From positions 1 through 40,087 of the forward strand of contig JAEXHR010000206.1 of assembly GCA_023449855.1 (NCBI GenBank): a stretch of DNA of 40,087 nt, written 5' to 3'. Position numbers and translations under genes: made by a program. This DNA comes from Pseudomonadota bacterium. GTDB taxonomy: Bacteria; Pseudomonadota; Alphaproteobacteria; Rhizobiales; Xanthobacteraceae. The notes under the pieces were generated by a model. It worked only from the letters and a program-made list of their open reading frames with translations, searched no databases and was not told the DNA's origin. Positions 1 to 8,109 of this stretch are shown piece by piece. Position 1 is the first letter of the stretch. Each line of letters opens with the position of its first letter.

Positions 1-1092
1 ACCCGGCCAATCCTCGGCCGTGATCGTCGCGGCATCCGCACCGACGATCTCCGACAGCGAATCGCGTCCCGTGCGCAGTAGCGTCGAGGACAGGTCCGAC
101 TTGATCGCATCGACCAGCCCAAGGCCCTTATAGACCAGCGACGAATAGACCTGGATCAGGCTCGCGCCGGCGCGGATCTTGGTGAGCGCGGCGCCGCCGC
201 TGTCGATGCCGCCGGCGCCGATCAGCGGGAAGGCGCCTTCCACGCGCACGAAGGTCTCCGCCACCATGCGGGTCGAGAGCCGGAACAGCGGGCGGCCCGA
301 CAGGCCACCGGTTTCCTTCGCCTTCGTCTGGTCGCGCAAGGTGGACGGGCGGCCGATGGTGGTGTTGGCGACGATCATGCCATCGACGCCGCGCGAGCGG
401 GCGACATGCACGACATCGTCGAGATCGGCGAGGCCAAGATCGGGGGCGATCTTCAGCAGCACCGGAGAGTCGCCGGCGGTCTTGCGGACGCGGTTACGTG
501 CTTCGATGACCCGGGCGAGGAGATCGTCGAGCTCGCTCGCCTGCTGCAGGTTGCGCAGGCCCGGCGTGTTCGGCGACGAGACATTGACGGTGAAGTAGCT
601 CGCCACCGGCGCGAAGGTCTCGATCAGCTTGACGTAGTCCTGGGTGCGATCGGCGGAATCCTTGTTGGCGCCGACATTGACGCCGACAATGCCGCCGCGC
701 TGCGCGCGGGCGGCGAGGCGCCGCAGAACGGCGTCGGCGCCTTCGCTGTTGAAGCCGAAACGGTTGATGACAGCTTCATCGCGCTCGAGCCGGAACAGAC
801 GCGGGCGCGGATTGCCGGGCTGTGGCTTCGGCGTGACGGTGCCGATCTCGGCAAAGCCGAAACCGAGACGCAGCAGGGCATCGGGCGCTTCGGCGTGTTT
901 GTCGAAGCCGGCGGCGATGCCGACCGGATTGGGAAAGTTCAGGCCGAAGGCGCGGACCGCGAGTTTCGGGTCGTCCGGCCGCGGCTTCGCATAGGGCAGC
1001 AGCTTCAGGCCGCGGATGGCGAGGCGGTGGGCGTCTTCCGGATCCAGCATACGCAGCATCGGCAGGGAGAAGGAATCGAAGGCACGGATCAC
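1..1092 (-). CDS. pyrD: Dihydroorotate dehydrogenase (quinone), class 2, 3' end off the window
   Basis: Membrane-associated flavoenzyme that oxidises dihydroorotate to orotate with quinone as acceptor, the fourth step of pyrimidine synthesis. The minus-strand frame reads without a stop from a GTG at 1092 to the window edge (364 codons). It starts VIRAFDSFSLPMLRMLDPED and carries AGFDKHAEA, NRFGFNSEG, NVGANKD, the catalytic-loop motif NVSSPNTPGLRNLQ, LLKIAPDL, NTTIGRP and the FMN phosphate motif IGAGGIDSG, all typical of class 2 PyrD. The GTG directly follows the TAA of the upstream DUF952 gene, so the two genes are probably co-transcribed and translationally coupled. Family length is about 360 residues, so only the last few codons should be missing. 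Function is certain; the GTG start is likely because the N-terminal helix would be truncated by later ATG starts. Confidence 0.95.
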   Translation of the reverse strand, partial: MIRAFDSFSLPMLRMLDPEDAHRLAIRGLKLLPYAKPRPDDPKLAVRAFGLNFPNPVGIAAGFDKHAEAPDALLRLGFGFAEIGTVTPKPQPGNPRPRLFRLERDEAVINRFGFNSEGADAVLRRLAARAQRGGIVGVNVGANKDSADRTQDYVKLIETFAPVASYFTVNVSSPNTPGLRNLQQASELDDLLARVIEARNRVRKTAGDSPVLLKIAPDLGLADLDDVVHVARSRGVDGMIVANTTIGRPSTLRDQTKAKETGGLSGRPLFRLSTRMVAETFVRVEGAFPLIGAGGIDSGGAALTKIRAGASLIQVYSSLVYKGLGLVDAIKSDLSSTLLRTGRDSLSEIVGADAATITAEDWPG

Positions 1093-1434
1093 TTATGGCA
1101 ACTCCGGGATGACATGGCTGCCGTCGGCGCGCAGGCGCAGATCCATGACGGCGGTGACGGCGCCGAGATCGAGCTCGCCATAGAGATGCGGAAACAGGTC
1201 GCCGCCGCGGGAGGGCTCCCAGCGCAGTTCGTCGCCGAGCGCGTCGCGGTCCACGGCGATCAGGAAAAGGCCGCTTTGGCCGGCATAATGCCTGGCAAGG
1301 GTGCCTTCCAGCTGCGCGGCGGTGGAGAAATGGATGAAGCCGTCCCGGATGTCGTCGGCGCTGCCGCGATAGGTGCCCTGGCGCTCGGCTTCGCGCCATT
1401 GCGGCGCCGGACAGATTTTATAGATGCTGCGCAA
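1093..1434 (-). CDS. DUF952 family protein
   Basis: Small soluble protein of 113 residues belonging to DUF952, whose biochemical role is not established. Visible family features are the N-terminal IYKICPAPQW segment, the GFIHFSTAAQL motif near residues 32-43, and FPHLYGELDL near residue 82. There is no signal peptide or membrane segment. It lies immediately upstream of pyrD with no intergenic base between its TAA and the pyrD GTG, so it is the first gene of a two-gene operon. Adjacency to pyrD is a familiar arrangement in Bradyrhizobium relatives (from memory). A link to pyrimidine metabolism would be speculation. Confidence 0.85.
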   Translation of the reverse strand: MRSIYKICPAPQWREAERQGTYRGSADDIRDGFIHFSTAAQLEGTLARHYAGQSGLFLIAVDRDALGDELRWEPSRGGDLFPHLYGELDLGAVTAVMDLRLRADGSHVIPELP

Positions 1435-1580
1435 TCGCCCAGACTTTCCCGGTTGTTATCGAAGTTGTTCCTGGAGGCATGCGGACAACCTCCAATGAGT
1501 CCGTTATGGCGGGTGTCGGCGGCCGACCGTATCGGCGGCGCCCCGGCAACTCAAGGCCGCACATTTTTTTCAGATGGCAG

Positions 1581-1610
1581 TTGCGTAAATCGTGGAACCG
1601 CGGCAATAAT
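1581..1610 (+). promoter_or_regulatory. Candidate sigma-70 promoter of the HTH/S24 regulator
   Basis: TTGCGT (1581-1586) and AATAAT (1605-1610) are separated by 18 bp and lie about 90 bp before the ATG at 1701. The hexamers match the consensus well for a GC-rich genome. The left arm of the inverted repeat at 1588-1630 lies inside the spacer. Confidence 0.5.
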
Positions 1611-1630
1611 TCCTAGTTGCTGCCACGATT
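1588..1630. promoter_or_regulatory. Inverted repeat, possible operator of the HTH/S24 repressor
   Basis: AATCGTGG (1588-1595) and CCACGATT (1623-1630) are perfect 8-bp inverted arms flanking the candidate -10 region. Inside them CGGCAA (1601-1606) and TTGCTG (1617-1622) form a second, nearly matching pair. The position overlaps the promoter of a LexA-like repressor gene, as expected for autorepression. Binding is an inference. Confidence 0.4.
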
Positions 1631-1700
1631 CAGCGCGCCGCCGGCATGCCGGGCCAACAGCATTGCCAAGGGACGAAAAGGCAAGAAAAGGGACGAGATC

Positions 1701-2330
1701 ATGCTGACCCACGCCCAGATCTGGAACGCGCTCGACCTGCTTGCCGAACGCAACGGCATGACGCCGTCGGCGCTGGCCAAGAAGGCGGGGCTCGACGCCA
1801 CCACCTTCAACAAATCCAAGCGCATCACCAATGAGGGGCGCGAGCGCTGGCCGTCCACTGAATCGGTGTCGAAGGCACTTGCCGCGACCAATGTGCCGAT
1901 CGACACCTTCGTGTCGCTGATTGAGGGCACCCGCAAGATCGTGCAGTCGGTGCCGCTGCTGGGCTTTGCGCAAGCGGGGCAGGGCGGGTTCTTCGACGAT
2001 GCGGGCTTCCCGGTCGGCAGCAAGGGCTGGGACGAGGTCGGCCTGCCGTCGGTGAATGACGAACATGCCTATGCGCTGACGATCTCCGGCGATTCGATGC
2101 GGCCGGCTTACCGCGACGGCGATATCATCGTGGTGTCGCCGAGCGCGCAGATCCGCAAGGGCGATCGCGTCGTGGTCAAGACCAAGGACGGCGAGGTGAT
2201 GGCCAAGGAGCTGAAGCGCCGCACGACCAAGCTGCTGGAACTGCAGTCGCTGAATCCAAGCCACGCGGACCGGAGCTTTGCCGTGCAGGATATCGAGTGG
2301 ATCGCACGCATCGTGTGGGCGAGCCAGTGA
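1701..2330 (+). CDS. HTH transcriptional regulator with S24 (LexA/CI-like) peptidase domain
   Basis: Predicted repressor of 209 residues. Residues 1-75 form a Cro/CI-type helix-turn-helix (TPSALAKKAGLDATTFNKSK). Residues 85-209 form an S24 fold with the nucleophile in SGDSMRPAY (Ser132) and the general base in EVMAKEL (Lys169). The Ser-Lys spacing of 37 equals that of E. coli LexA (Ser119/Lys156). An Ala92-Gly93 pair in FAQAGQGG sits where LexA and CI are cleaved, so self-cleavage is possible but unproven. The ATG at 1701 is preceded by AGGGACGAG, a good ribosome binding site. In-frame upstream starts would add a tail outside the family. It has its own promoter region, is transcribed away from pyrD-DUF952 and is convergent with lysK. 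Its target genes cannot be read from this window. No phage genes surround it, so it looks like a chromosomal regulator. Confidence 0.9.
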   Translation: MLTHAQIWNALDLLAERNGMTPSALAKKAGLDATTFNKSKRITNEGRERWPSTESVSKALAATNVPIDTFVSLIEGTRKIVQSVPLLGFAQAGQGGFFDDAGFPVGSKGWDEVGLPSVNDEHAYALTISGDSMRPAYRDGDIIVVSPSAQIRKGDRVVVKTKDGEVMAKELKRRTTKLLELQSLNPSHADRSFAVQDIEWIARIVWASQ

Positions 2331-2332
2331 GT

Positions 2333-2366
2333 TTCTCCCCTCTCCCGCAAGCGGGAGAGGGGAGAA
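2333..2366. terminator. Perfect 16-bp palindrome between convergent genes, likely bidirectional terminator
   Basis: A perfect 16-bp stem (2333-2348 with 2351-2366) with an AA apex lies between the convergent stops of the S24 regulator and lysK. The core CTCTCCCGCAAGCGGGAGAG is a motif seen repeatedly in Bradyrhizobium-type genomes (from memory). A short T run (2332-2334) precedes it on the plus strand, but no long U tract follows on either strand. Confidence 0.6.
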
Positions 2367-2382
2367 GGAGAGCCTTCGCTCC

Positions 2383-4023
2383 TTACGCACTCCGTGCCAG
2401 CGCGCCGTCGATCATGTTGATCGCGTTCTGCACGCCGTAGACTGCCACGAAGGAGCCGAAGCGCGGCCCCTTCTCCTGGCCGAGCAGCACCTGGTACAGC
2501 ATGTTGAACCAGTCCAGCGACACGCCGGGACGGCCGTCCTTGGCCGGCTTCTTGTGGTCGAGGAACGGCTCGCGGCGGCCGATCTCGTAGACGGTGTTCT
2601 GGATGTCCTCGGCGCTCGCATCCGCGGTGAGGCGTGACAGGGCATCGCGCAGGTCCTGCAGCGCCACGCGCTCCACATCGGTCGGCTCGCGGAACGTCTT
2701 TGTCGGCGCGACGAAGTCGCGATAGTAGTTGATGGCGTAGCCGACCATCGCATCGAGCTTCGGATGCGTCGCCGCGCTGACGCCCGGACGGTAGCGCCCG
2801 ATGAAGCCCCACAGCGTATCGGCATTCTCCGCATTGGACGACGACACCAGCGTCAGCAACAGCTGGAAGGTGACCGGCATGTCCACGACAGGCGGGTTGC
2901 CGGCATGCAGATGCCAGACCGGATTGGACAGGCGCTGCTTGGCATCCTGGCGGTTATAGCCGTCGAGGAATTGCTGGTACTCGTCGACATTGCGCGGGAT
3001 GACATCGAAGAACAGGCGCTTCGCCGCCTTCGGCTCGCGATACATGAACAGCGAGAGCGATTCCGGCGAGGCATAGCGCAGCCATTCGTCGATGGTCAGG
3101 CCATTGCCCTTCGACTTCGAGATCTTGCCGCCGTTCTCGTCGAGGAAGAGTTCGTAGTTGAAACCTTCCGGCGGCGTGCCACCCAGGGCGGCGCAGATCT
3201 TGCCGGACAGCTTCACGCTATCGATCAGGTCCTTGCCGGCCATTTCATAGTCGACGCCGAGCGCGGCCCAGCGCAGCGCCCAGTCGGCCTTCCACTGGCA
3301 CTTCACAGCGCCGCCGGTGACCGGAGTCGTCACTTCTTCATTGGTATCAGGATCGATGTAAGTGATTGTGCCGGCCTTCACGTCGCGGCGGATCATCGGC
3401 ACCTGCAGCACCACGCCGGTGGTCCTGCTGATGGGCAGGAACGGCGAATAGGTGGCGCGGCGATCCGGGCCGAGGGTCGGCAGGATGATGCCCATCACCT
3501 TGTCGTAGACTTCGAGCATCTTCAGCAGCGTCGCATCGAAGCGGCCGGATGCGTAGTAATCGGTGCTCGATGCGAATTCGTAGTCGAAGCCGAAGTGATC
3601 GAGGAAGGCGCGCAGGCGCGCGTTGTTGGCCGCGCCGAACGACACGCCCTCTTCGATCGGGTCGGGCACGCTGGTCAGCGGCTTGCCGAGATGCTGCGCC
3701 AGCATCTCCTTGTTAGGCACATTGTCCGGCACCTTGCGGAAACCGTCCATGTCGTCCGAGAACGCGAGCAGGCGCGTCTTGATCTTGTCTTCGGTCAGCA
3801 CGCGGAACGCATGGCGCACCATGGTGGTGCGCGCGACTTCGCCGAAGGTGCCAATATGCGGCAGGCCCGAGGGGCCATAGCCGGTCTCGAACAGCACCTC
3901 GTCCTTCGGCGATTTCTTTAAGCGAGCCACCAGCGCCTTCGCCTGCTCGAACGGCCAGGCGTTGGAATTCTCGGCGAGCGCGCGCAGCTCGCTCGGGCTC
4001 ATGGTGGTTTCAGCAGTCGACAT
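2383..4023 (-). CDS. lysK: Lysyl-tRNA synthetase, class I
   Basis: Charges tRNA-Lys with lysine in the cytosol. This is the archaeal-type class I enzyme used by most alphaproteobacteria instead of class II LysRS. It has 546 residues, the usual length. The Rossmann-fold signatures are both present: PSGLPHIGTFGE (HIGH-like PHIG at residues 55-58) and KISKSKGN (KMSKS-like, residues 300-307). The C-terminal part (about 370-546) is helical, matching the anticodon-binding region. The ATG at 4023 is followed by MSTAETTMSPSELRALAE; the second Met at residue 8 is an alternative start. It faces the S24 regulator across a palindromic terminator and is preceded by the binding-protein gene on the same strand (70 bp gap). 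No second LysRS is visible here. Confidence 0.97.
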   Translation of the reverse strand: MSTAETTMSPSELRALAENSNAWPFEQAKALVARLKKSPKDEVLFETGYGPSGLPHIGTFGEVARTTMVRHAFRVLTEDKIKTRLLAFSDDMDGFRKVPDNVPNKEMLAQHLGKPLTSVPDPIEEGVSFGAANNARLRAFLDHFGFDYEFASSTDYYASGRFDATLLKMLEVYDKVMGIILPTLGPDRRATYSPFLPISRTTGVVLQVPMIRRDVKAGTITYIDPDTNEEVTTPVTGGAVKCQWKADWALRWAALGVDYEMAGKDLIDSVKLSGKICAALGGTPPEGFNYELFLDENGGKISKSKGNGLTIDEWLRYASPESLSLFMYREPKAAKRLFFDVIPRNVDEYQQFLDGYNRQDAKQRLSNPVWHLHAGNPPVVDMPVTFQLLLTLVSSSNAENADTLWGFIGRYRPGVSAATHPKLDAMVGYAINYYRDFVAPTKTFREPTDVERVALQDLRDALSRLTADASAEDIQNTVYEIGRREPFLDHKKPAKDGRPGVSLDWFNMLYQVLLGQEKGPRFGSFVAVYGVQNAINMIDGALARSA

Positions 4024-4093
4024 ATCAGATGGCCTCCGGGCCGCGGAACCTAGCGGCTCCGCACCAAAATGCCAAACCGCTGGGGAGTGAAAA

Positions 4094-5029
4094 TCAGAAC
4101 GGGCTGACGGAAAAGTATTTCAGCCACAGGTCGGTGTAGCGGCCTTTTTCCCAGGTGCGGAACAGCGCCCAGTTCAGCGCCTGGCGCAGCGTGTCGTTGC
4201 CCTTGCGGACGCCGATGCCGATGCCTTCGCCGAAAAAACGGCTCTCGATGAACGGGCCGCCCGAGAAGGCGCAGCAATCGCCGGAATCGCTGCCATTGAT
4301 CCAGAACGCCAGCGAGATGGCGTCGCCGAAGATGACGTCGACCTCGCTCTTGCGCAGCGCCTGGCGCAGTGCGTCGTCGTTCTGGAAGGTGAACAGCGTC
4401 GCATCGGTGAACATCGCCTTGAGAAAGGCTTCATGGGCGGTGCCGGCGATGACGCCGATCTTCTTGCCCTCGAGATATTCCGGCCGCATCTCCTTCAGCA
4501 CCGCATCCTTGCGCGCCACGAAGCGGCCGGGGGCGCGGTAATAGGGATCGGTGAAATCGATACGGGTGCGGATCGCAGGCGTCACCGCCAATGAGGCGAT
4601 GATGGCGTCGCCCCGATTGCTGGCGATGGCGTCCAGCAGCGTTTCGAAGCGGCGCATCTGGATCGTGCAGGTGACCTTGATCTCCTCGCAGAGCGCGCGG
4701 GCGAGATCGACATTGAAGCCGGCCGGATTGCCGTCGGGACCGGTATAGTTGAACGGCGGATAGTCGGTTTCGGTGAGAAAGCGGATCACCGTGAGGCGCG
4801 ACAGGTCCGGCCGCTCCGGCCGGCGGCGCGGATCCCAGAAGCCGGGCACGGCCTGCGCGCCGGGCTGGTTGCCGGACTGCAGCGACAGGTTTGGCGCCAG
4901 CGGCGGCACTGGCTGCTGGGATTGCGCCTGCGCCGGTACCGTCCAGGGCAGCAACGCGCCCACGAGACACAGCGCCCGCAGGGTTGCGCGCGCGCCTCGA
5001 TACGGTATTCGATTGCTGTAATTAACCAT
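4094..5029 (-). CDS. Periplasmic solute-binding protein, amino-acid (PBPb/SBP family 3) type
   Basis: Predicted exported binding protein of 311 residues. The N-terminus carries a signal peptide ending near VPAQAQS, followed by a Pro/Gln-rich linker (about residues 35-75) and a family 3 solute-binding fold. Family landmarks are FLTETDYPPFNY, NPAGFNVDLARALCEEI, DAIIASLAVTPAIRTRIDFTDPYYR (split here across two motifs), GKKIGVIAGTAHEAFL, DVIFGDAISLAFWI and GIGIGVRKGNDTLRQALNWAL. Two Cys pairs could be oxidised in the periplasm: CEEIKVTC, and GDCCAF near residue 253. The start at 5029 gives a proper signal peptide; the ATG at 5041 is possible and neither has a clear ribosome binding site. No ABC permease or ATPase lies next to it, so it is an orphan binding protein and its ligand is unknown. 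Confidence 0.88.
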   Translation of the reverse strand: MVNYSNRIPYRGARATLRALCLVGALLPWTVPAQAQSQQPVPPLAPNLSLQSGNQPGAQAVPGFWDPRRRPERPDLSRLTVIRFLTETDYPPFNYTGPDGNPAGFNVDLARALCEEIKVTCTIQMRRFETLLDAIASNRGDAIIASLAVTPAIRTRIDFTDPYYRAPGRFVARKDAVLKEMRPEYLEGKKIGVIAGTAHEAFLKAMFTDATLFTFQNDDALRQALRKSEVDVIFGDAISLAFWINGSDSGDCCAFSGGPFIESRFFGEGIGIGVRKGNDTLRQALNWALFRTWEKGRYTDLWLKYFSVSPF

Positions 5030-5129
5030 CTGTGGTTGCATGCGGGCGTGTCCGGACGCGATCTTATAGACCATCCCGCCGGAGACGCGAGGGGCGTTTG
5101 TAACCTGGTTTGTGGCGTGGGGGCGTAGC

Positions 5130-7112
5130 ATGGCCCTGTTGGACCATGGCGGGGATCCGGAGCTGTTTGTTGGCGGGCATGTGTCTATCGGCACCCATGC
5201 CCTGGCGCCCGAGCGCCGGCGGCGACCGCTGGAGCACGATCCACGTCGGCCGGAACTGGTCTTCCATATCGCCGTCGAACTCGAATGCCTGCGCGGGCAT
5301 ATCGCATCGCTCACGCTGCAGGCGGCGACCAATCGTAGCCGCAGACTCGGAATCGGCGCCGACCGCGTGCTGATCGACTGGGATGTCATTGACGAGGCAG
5401 CCTATCTCGGGCGACTGGCCGCGCATCTCGGCATTCGCATGGCCCGGCTCGATCGGGACGACCATGACCGATGCCTGTTATCGCCCGAGCAATATGCGCA
5501 GGCTGCGACACTCGGCATGTTTCGGATACGGCGTCACGATGGCGTGAGTTTCGTCGTTGCCTCGCGCTGCCTGTCGGCGCGCATGCTGAGCGAGCTTGCT
5601 GTCGCAAGGCCCGAACTGATCGCGCGCTTCGAGCTTGCGACGACCGACAACTTCAATCGCTTCCTTGCGGAACATGCAGGCGATGCGCTCGCTCAGCAGG
5701 CGGCGGACGGGCTCGACCGACGTTGGCCGGAACTGTCCGCCGCGTCGCGTGCCAAGATCTGGTGGCGGCAGCTTGCGCGTACGACGTTCATTCTCGGTAT
5801 CGCGGGTGCAATCGCCATTCCCTCTTTGCTCGGCGAAGCCGTCTGGACGGGAGTGCTCACGACCGCTTTTCTTGCCTTCGCTGGCTTTCGCTTCCTCGGC
5901 GCTCTGGTGCCGCGTTCGCCCGAGCCGAGATGCCGGCGTCTGCCGGATGCGGAGCTGCCGATCTATACGGTGATGATTGCACTCTATCGCGAGGCCACCT
6001 CGGTGGCGCCGCTGCTGCAGGCGATGACCGATCTCGATTATCCCCGCGAGAAGCTGGATGTCATCCTGATCACCGAGGTTGATGACGACATTACCCGGCA
6101 GGCCATCGCGAGGCTGCAGCCGATGCCGCATGTGCAGGTGCTCACGGTGCCGGCCATCGGCCCGCAGACCAAGCCGAAAGCGCTCAATTATGCGCTGCCA
6201 TTTGCCCGCGGCAGCTATGTCGCGGTGTTCGATGCGGAGGACCGGCCCGAGCCCAGGCAATTGCGTGCGGCGCTGGATGCGTTCGACCATTACGGTCCTG
6301 ATATCGCCTGCGTGCAGGCCAGCCTATGCATCGACAATGCATCGGAAAGCCTGCTGTCGCGGATGTTCGCGGCGGAGTATGCCGGGCAGTTCGATGTCTT
6401 GCTGCCCAGCCTTTCAGCGCTGCGTCTGCCGCTGCCGCTTGGCGGGTCGTCGAATCATTTTCGCACCGATGTTCTGCGCGATGTCGGCGGCTGGGATGCC
6501 TGGAACGTCACCGAGGATGCCGATCTCGGCATCCGCCTGGCGCGGTTCGGCTATCGTTGCGTCACCTTTTCCTCGACGACTTATGAAGAAGCGCCGGTGC
6601 GTTTCGGCGCATGGCTGCGGCAGCGCTCGCGCTGGATGAAGGGCTGGATGCAGACGGCGGGTGTGCATCTGCGCAGGCCTTGGCGACTGTGGCGCGATGT
6701 GGGGACGGCGAAATCGCTCGGCGTCGCCCTTATCGCCGGCGGCAATGTGCTGACGGCGCTTGCCTATCCGTTGCTGCTTGTGGAGGTCGCGCTGTTTGTC
6801 GGTCGGGTGGGCGCGACGGGGAGCGCGTCCGGCTTTCTGGTCGATAATCTGATGCCGCTGCATCTCATGGCGATCTCGGCGGGCTATTTCGCCACCATCA
6901 CCATAGGGCTGATGGGTCTCACGCGGCGCAGGCAGATGCGGCACGCCTGGATCCTGCTGCTGGCGCCGCTCTATTGGGGCGTGCTGTCGATCGCGGCGTG
7001 GCGTGCGCTATGGCAATTGCTGCGCGAACCGCATCGCTGGGAAAAGACGCAGCATGCGGTGTCACGACGGAGCAAGGCGATGCGGATGAGGCAAGATCGT
7101 AGGATGGGTTGA
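5130..7112 (+). CDS. Membrane GT2-family glycosyltransferase with MshEN-like N-terminal domain
   Basis: Predicted inner-membrane processive glycosyltransferase of 660 residues. Residues 80-170 (YLGRLAAHLGIRMARL ... FVVASRCLSARMLSEL) resemble an MshEN/T2SSE N-terminal domain, sometimes a cyclic-di-GMP sensor. A transmembrane pair follows at about 217-260. The GT2 core holds EVDDD (316-320), the DxD-like DAED (368-371), TEDADLG (461-467) and QRSRW (498-502), the QxxRW signature of cellulose-synthase-like enzymes. Three or more membrane helices follow (about 530-560, 575-597, 606-625). NfrB-like and cellulose-synthase-like proteins share this plan. The last codons (residues 657-660 and the stop) lie inside a palindromic repeat. 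The ATG at 5130 is preferred; a GTG at 5112 is in frame. Acceptor and sugar are unknown, and no polysaccharide operon surrounds it. Confidence 0.88.
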   Translation: MALLDHGGDPELFVGGHVSIGTHALAPERRRRPLEHDPRRPELVFHIAVELECLRGHIASLTLQAATNRSRRLGIGADRVLIDWDVIDEAAYLGRLAAHLGIRMARLDRDDHDRCLLSPEQYAQAATLGMFRIRRHDGVSFVVASRCLSARMLSELAVARPELIARFELATTDNFNRFLAEHAGDALAQQAADGLDRRWPELSAASRAKIWWRQLARTTFILGIAGAIAIPSLLGEAVWTGVLTTAFLAFAGFRFLGALVPRSPEPRCRRLPDAELPIYTVMIALYREATSVAPLLQAMTDLDYPREKLDVILITEVDDDITRQAIARLQPMPHVQVLTVPAIGPQTKPKALNYALPFARGSYVAVFDAEDRPEPRQLRAALDAFDHYGPDIACVQASLCIDNASESLLSRMFAAEYAGQFDVLLPSLSALRLPLPLGGSSNHFRTDVLRDVGGWDAWNVTEDADLGIRLARFGYRCVTFSSTTYEEAPVRFGAWLRQRSRWMKGWMQTAGVHLRRPWRLWRDVGTAKSLGVALIAGGNVLTALAYPLLLVEVALFVGRVGATGSASGFLVDNLMPLHLMAISAGYFATITIGLMGLTRRRQMRHAWILLLAPLYWGVLSIAAWRALWQLLREPHRWEKTQHAVSRRSKAMRMRQDRRMG

Positions 7113-7180
7113 GCGTAGCGATACCCATCATCTTTCATGCGTGGGATTGATGGGTATCGTTTTGCTCAACCCATCCTACG
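7098..7180. repeat. Dispersed palindromic repeat, copy 1 (GTAGGATGGGT family)
   Basis: Arms at 7098-7130 and 7148-7180 are inverted copies of 33 bases with three mismatches, separated by 17 bp. The outer part is CGTAGGATGGGTTGAGC and the inner part CGATACCCATCA. A related element lies at 36400-36505. The left arm overlaps the end of the glycosyltransferase gene. The hairpin separates it from the convergent sco gene and may terminate transcription. Confidence 0.85.
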
Positions 7181-7189
7181 CTTCGACGA

Positions 7190-7780
7190 TCACAAGTACC
7201 GCTTCAGATCCGTCGCGGCTTCTTCCGGCTTGCGCTTGAGATTGAACGGGGCAATGAAATTGCCATCCTTGTCCATCAGATAGATCAGCGCGGTGTGATC
7301 CATCGTGTAGTCGCCGTCCTTGGTAGGGACCTTCTTGGCATAGACGCGGTAGCCTGTGATCATCTTCGCCACTTCGTCGGGCGTGCCGGTGAGCCCCTTC
7401 AGATGCGGATCGAAGCTCGACAGATAGTCCTTCATGATCGACGCGGTGTCGCGCTCGGGATCGACGGAGACGAAATAGGTGTTGAGCTTGTCGGCGTCGT
7501 TGCCGAGCGCGCGCAGCACCTCGGACATCTCGAACAGGGAAGTCGGGCAGATATCAGGGCAATGGGTAAAGCCAAAGAAGATCAGCGACGGCTTGCCTTT
7601 CAGGTTCTGCTCGGTGACCCGCGCGCCGGATTGATCGGTGAGCTGGAACGGACCGCCGATGGCCGCCGGCGCGGCGACGCCGCGGAAACCGCCGGACAGC
7701 CACAATACCAGCAGCAGGCCTGCGGCGAGACTGCCGGCGAAGGCCGCGATGATGACCAGCGGACGGGTGGAGCTACTCAT
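7190..7780 (-). CDS. sco1: SCO1/SenC/PrrC family copper chaperone
   Basis: Membrane-anchored thioredoxin-like protein of 196 residues. Proteins of this family deliver copper to the CuA site of cytochrome oxidase or reduce its cysteines. One transmembrane helix lies at about residues 8-30 with the soluble domain facing the periplasm. The copper ligands are present: CPDIC (Cys74, Cys78) in FFGFTHCPDICPT, and His162 in DHTALIYL. VSVDPERDT is the usual family motif. The start at 7780 gives an N-terminal anchor of normal length. Translation would otherwise run into the upstream 60-aa gene, which ends 17 bp before it, so the two genes form an operon. No cytochrome oxidase genes are adjacent. It is about 10 kb from the cus genes and on the same strand, but separated from them by unrelated genes. 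Confidence 0.93.
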   Translation of the reverse strand: MSSSTRPLVIIAAFAGSLAAGLLLVLWLSGGFRGVAAPAAIGGPFQLTDQSGARVTEQNLKGKPSLIFFGFTHCPDICPTSLFEMSEVLRALGNDADKLNTYFVSVDPERDTASIMKDYLSSFDPHLKGLTGTPDEVAKMITGYRVYAKKVPTKDGDYTMDHTALIYLMDKDGNFIAPFNLKRKPEEAATDLKRYL

Positions 7781-7797
7781 TGGATCGTTCCCAGAAA

Positions 7798-7980
7798 TCA
7801 CATGCAGGCGGCAATGCCGGTCTTCACCATCTCGAAAAAGACCGTGGTGCCGTACCACGCCCACAGGCCGATGGCGCCGACCACGAGCAGGCCGGCGAAA
7901 ACTGCCGCCGCACCGACGATCAGCGTCGCCGCGCGCGAGGGCTGCGGTGCCACGTGGTCAGGGGCAGGTGCCGGCTGCAT
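7798..7980 (-). CDS. Small single-span membrane protein upstream of sco1
   Basis: Protein of 60 residues with a Pro/Ala-rich N-terminus (MQPAPAPDHVAPQPS) and one clear membrane helix (about residues 18-44, LIVGAAAVFAGLLVVGAIGL), followed by a short tail ending in AACM. It lies 17 bp upstream of sco1 on the same strand, so co-expression is likely. I do not recognise a named family. The position suggests a helper of Sco or of oxidase assembly, which is inference only. Confidence 0.65.
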   Translation of the reverse strand: MQPAPAPDHVAPQPSRAATLIVGAAAVFAGLLVVGAIGLWAWYGTTVFFEMVKTGIAACM

Positions 7981-8109
7981 TGACGAACCTCAATTCGCAG
8001 GCATCCGCGCGGGGGGCCTGCATTCAGGTTCCAGATAGGCCGAGTTTCGGGCCCGGGCAAGCGTCGCCGGGGTCGCAGCGATCAAGTGATGGGGAGCCGA
8101 GGCGAAACG

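Noticed and set aside
406..1707. 433-codon plus-strand ORF opposite pyrD and DUF952
   Set aside because: Both genes on the minus strand have clear family motifs; this frame has none.
2764..3921. 385-codon plus-strand ORF opposite lysK
   Set aside because: Shadow of a complete class I LysRS gene.
5098..5124. TGTAACC near the glycosyltransferase start as another SigF promoter
   Set aside because: No CGAA at the 16-bp spacing; the -10 box is missing.
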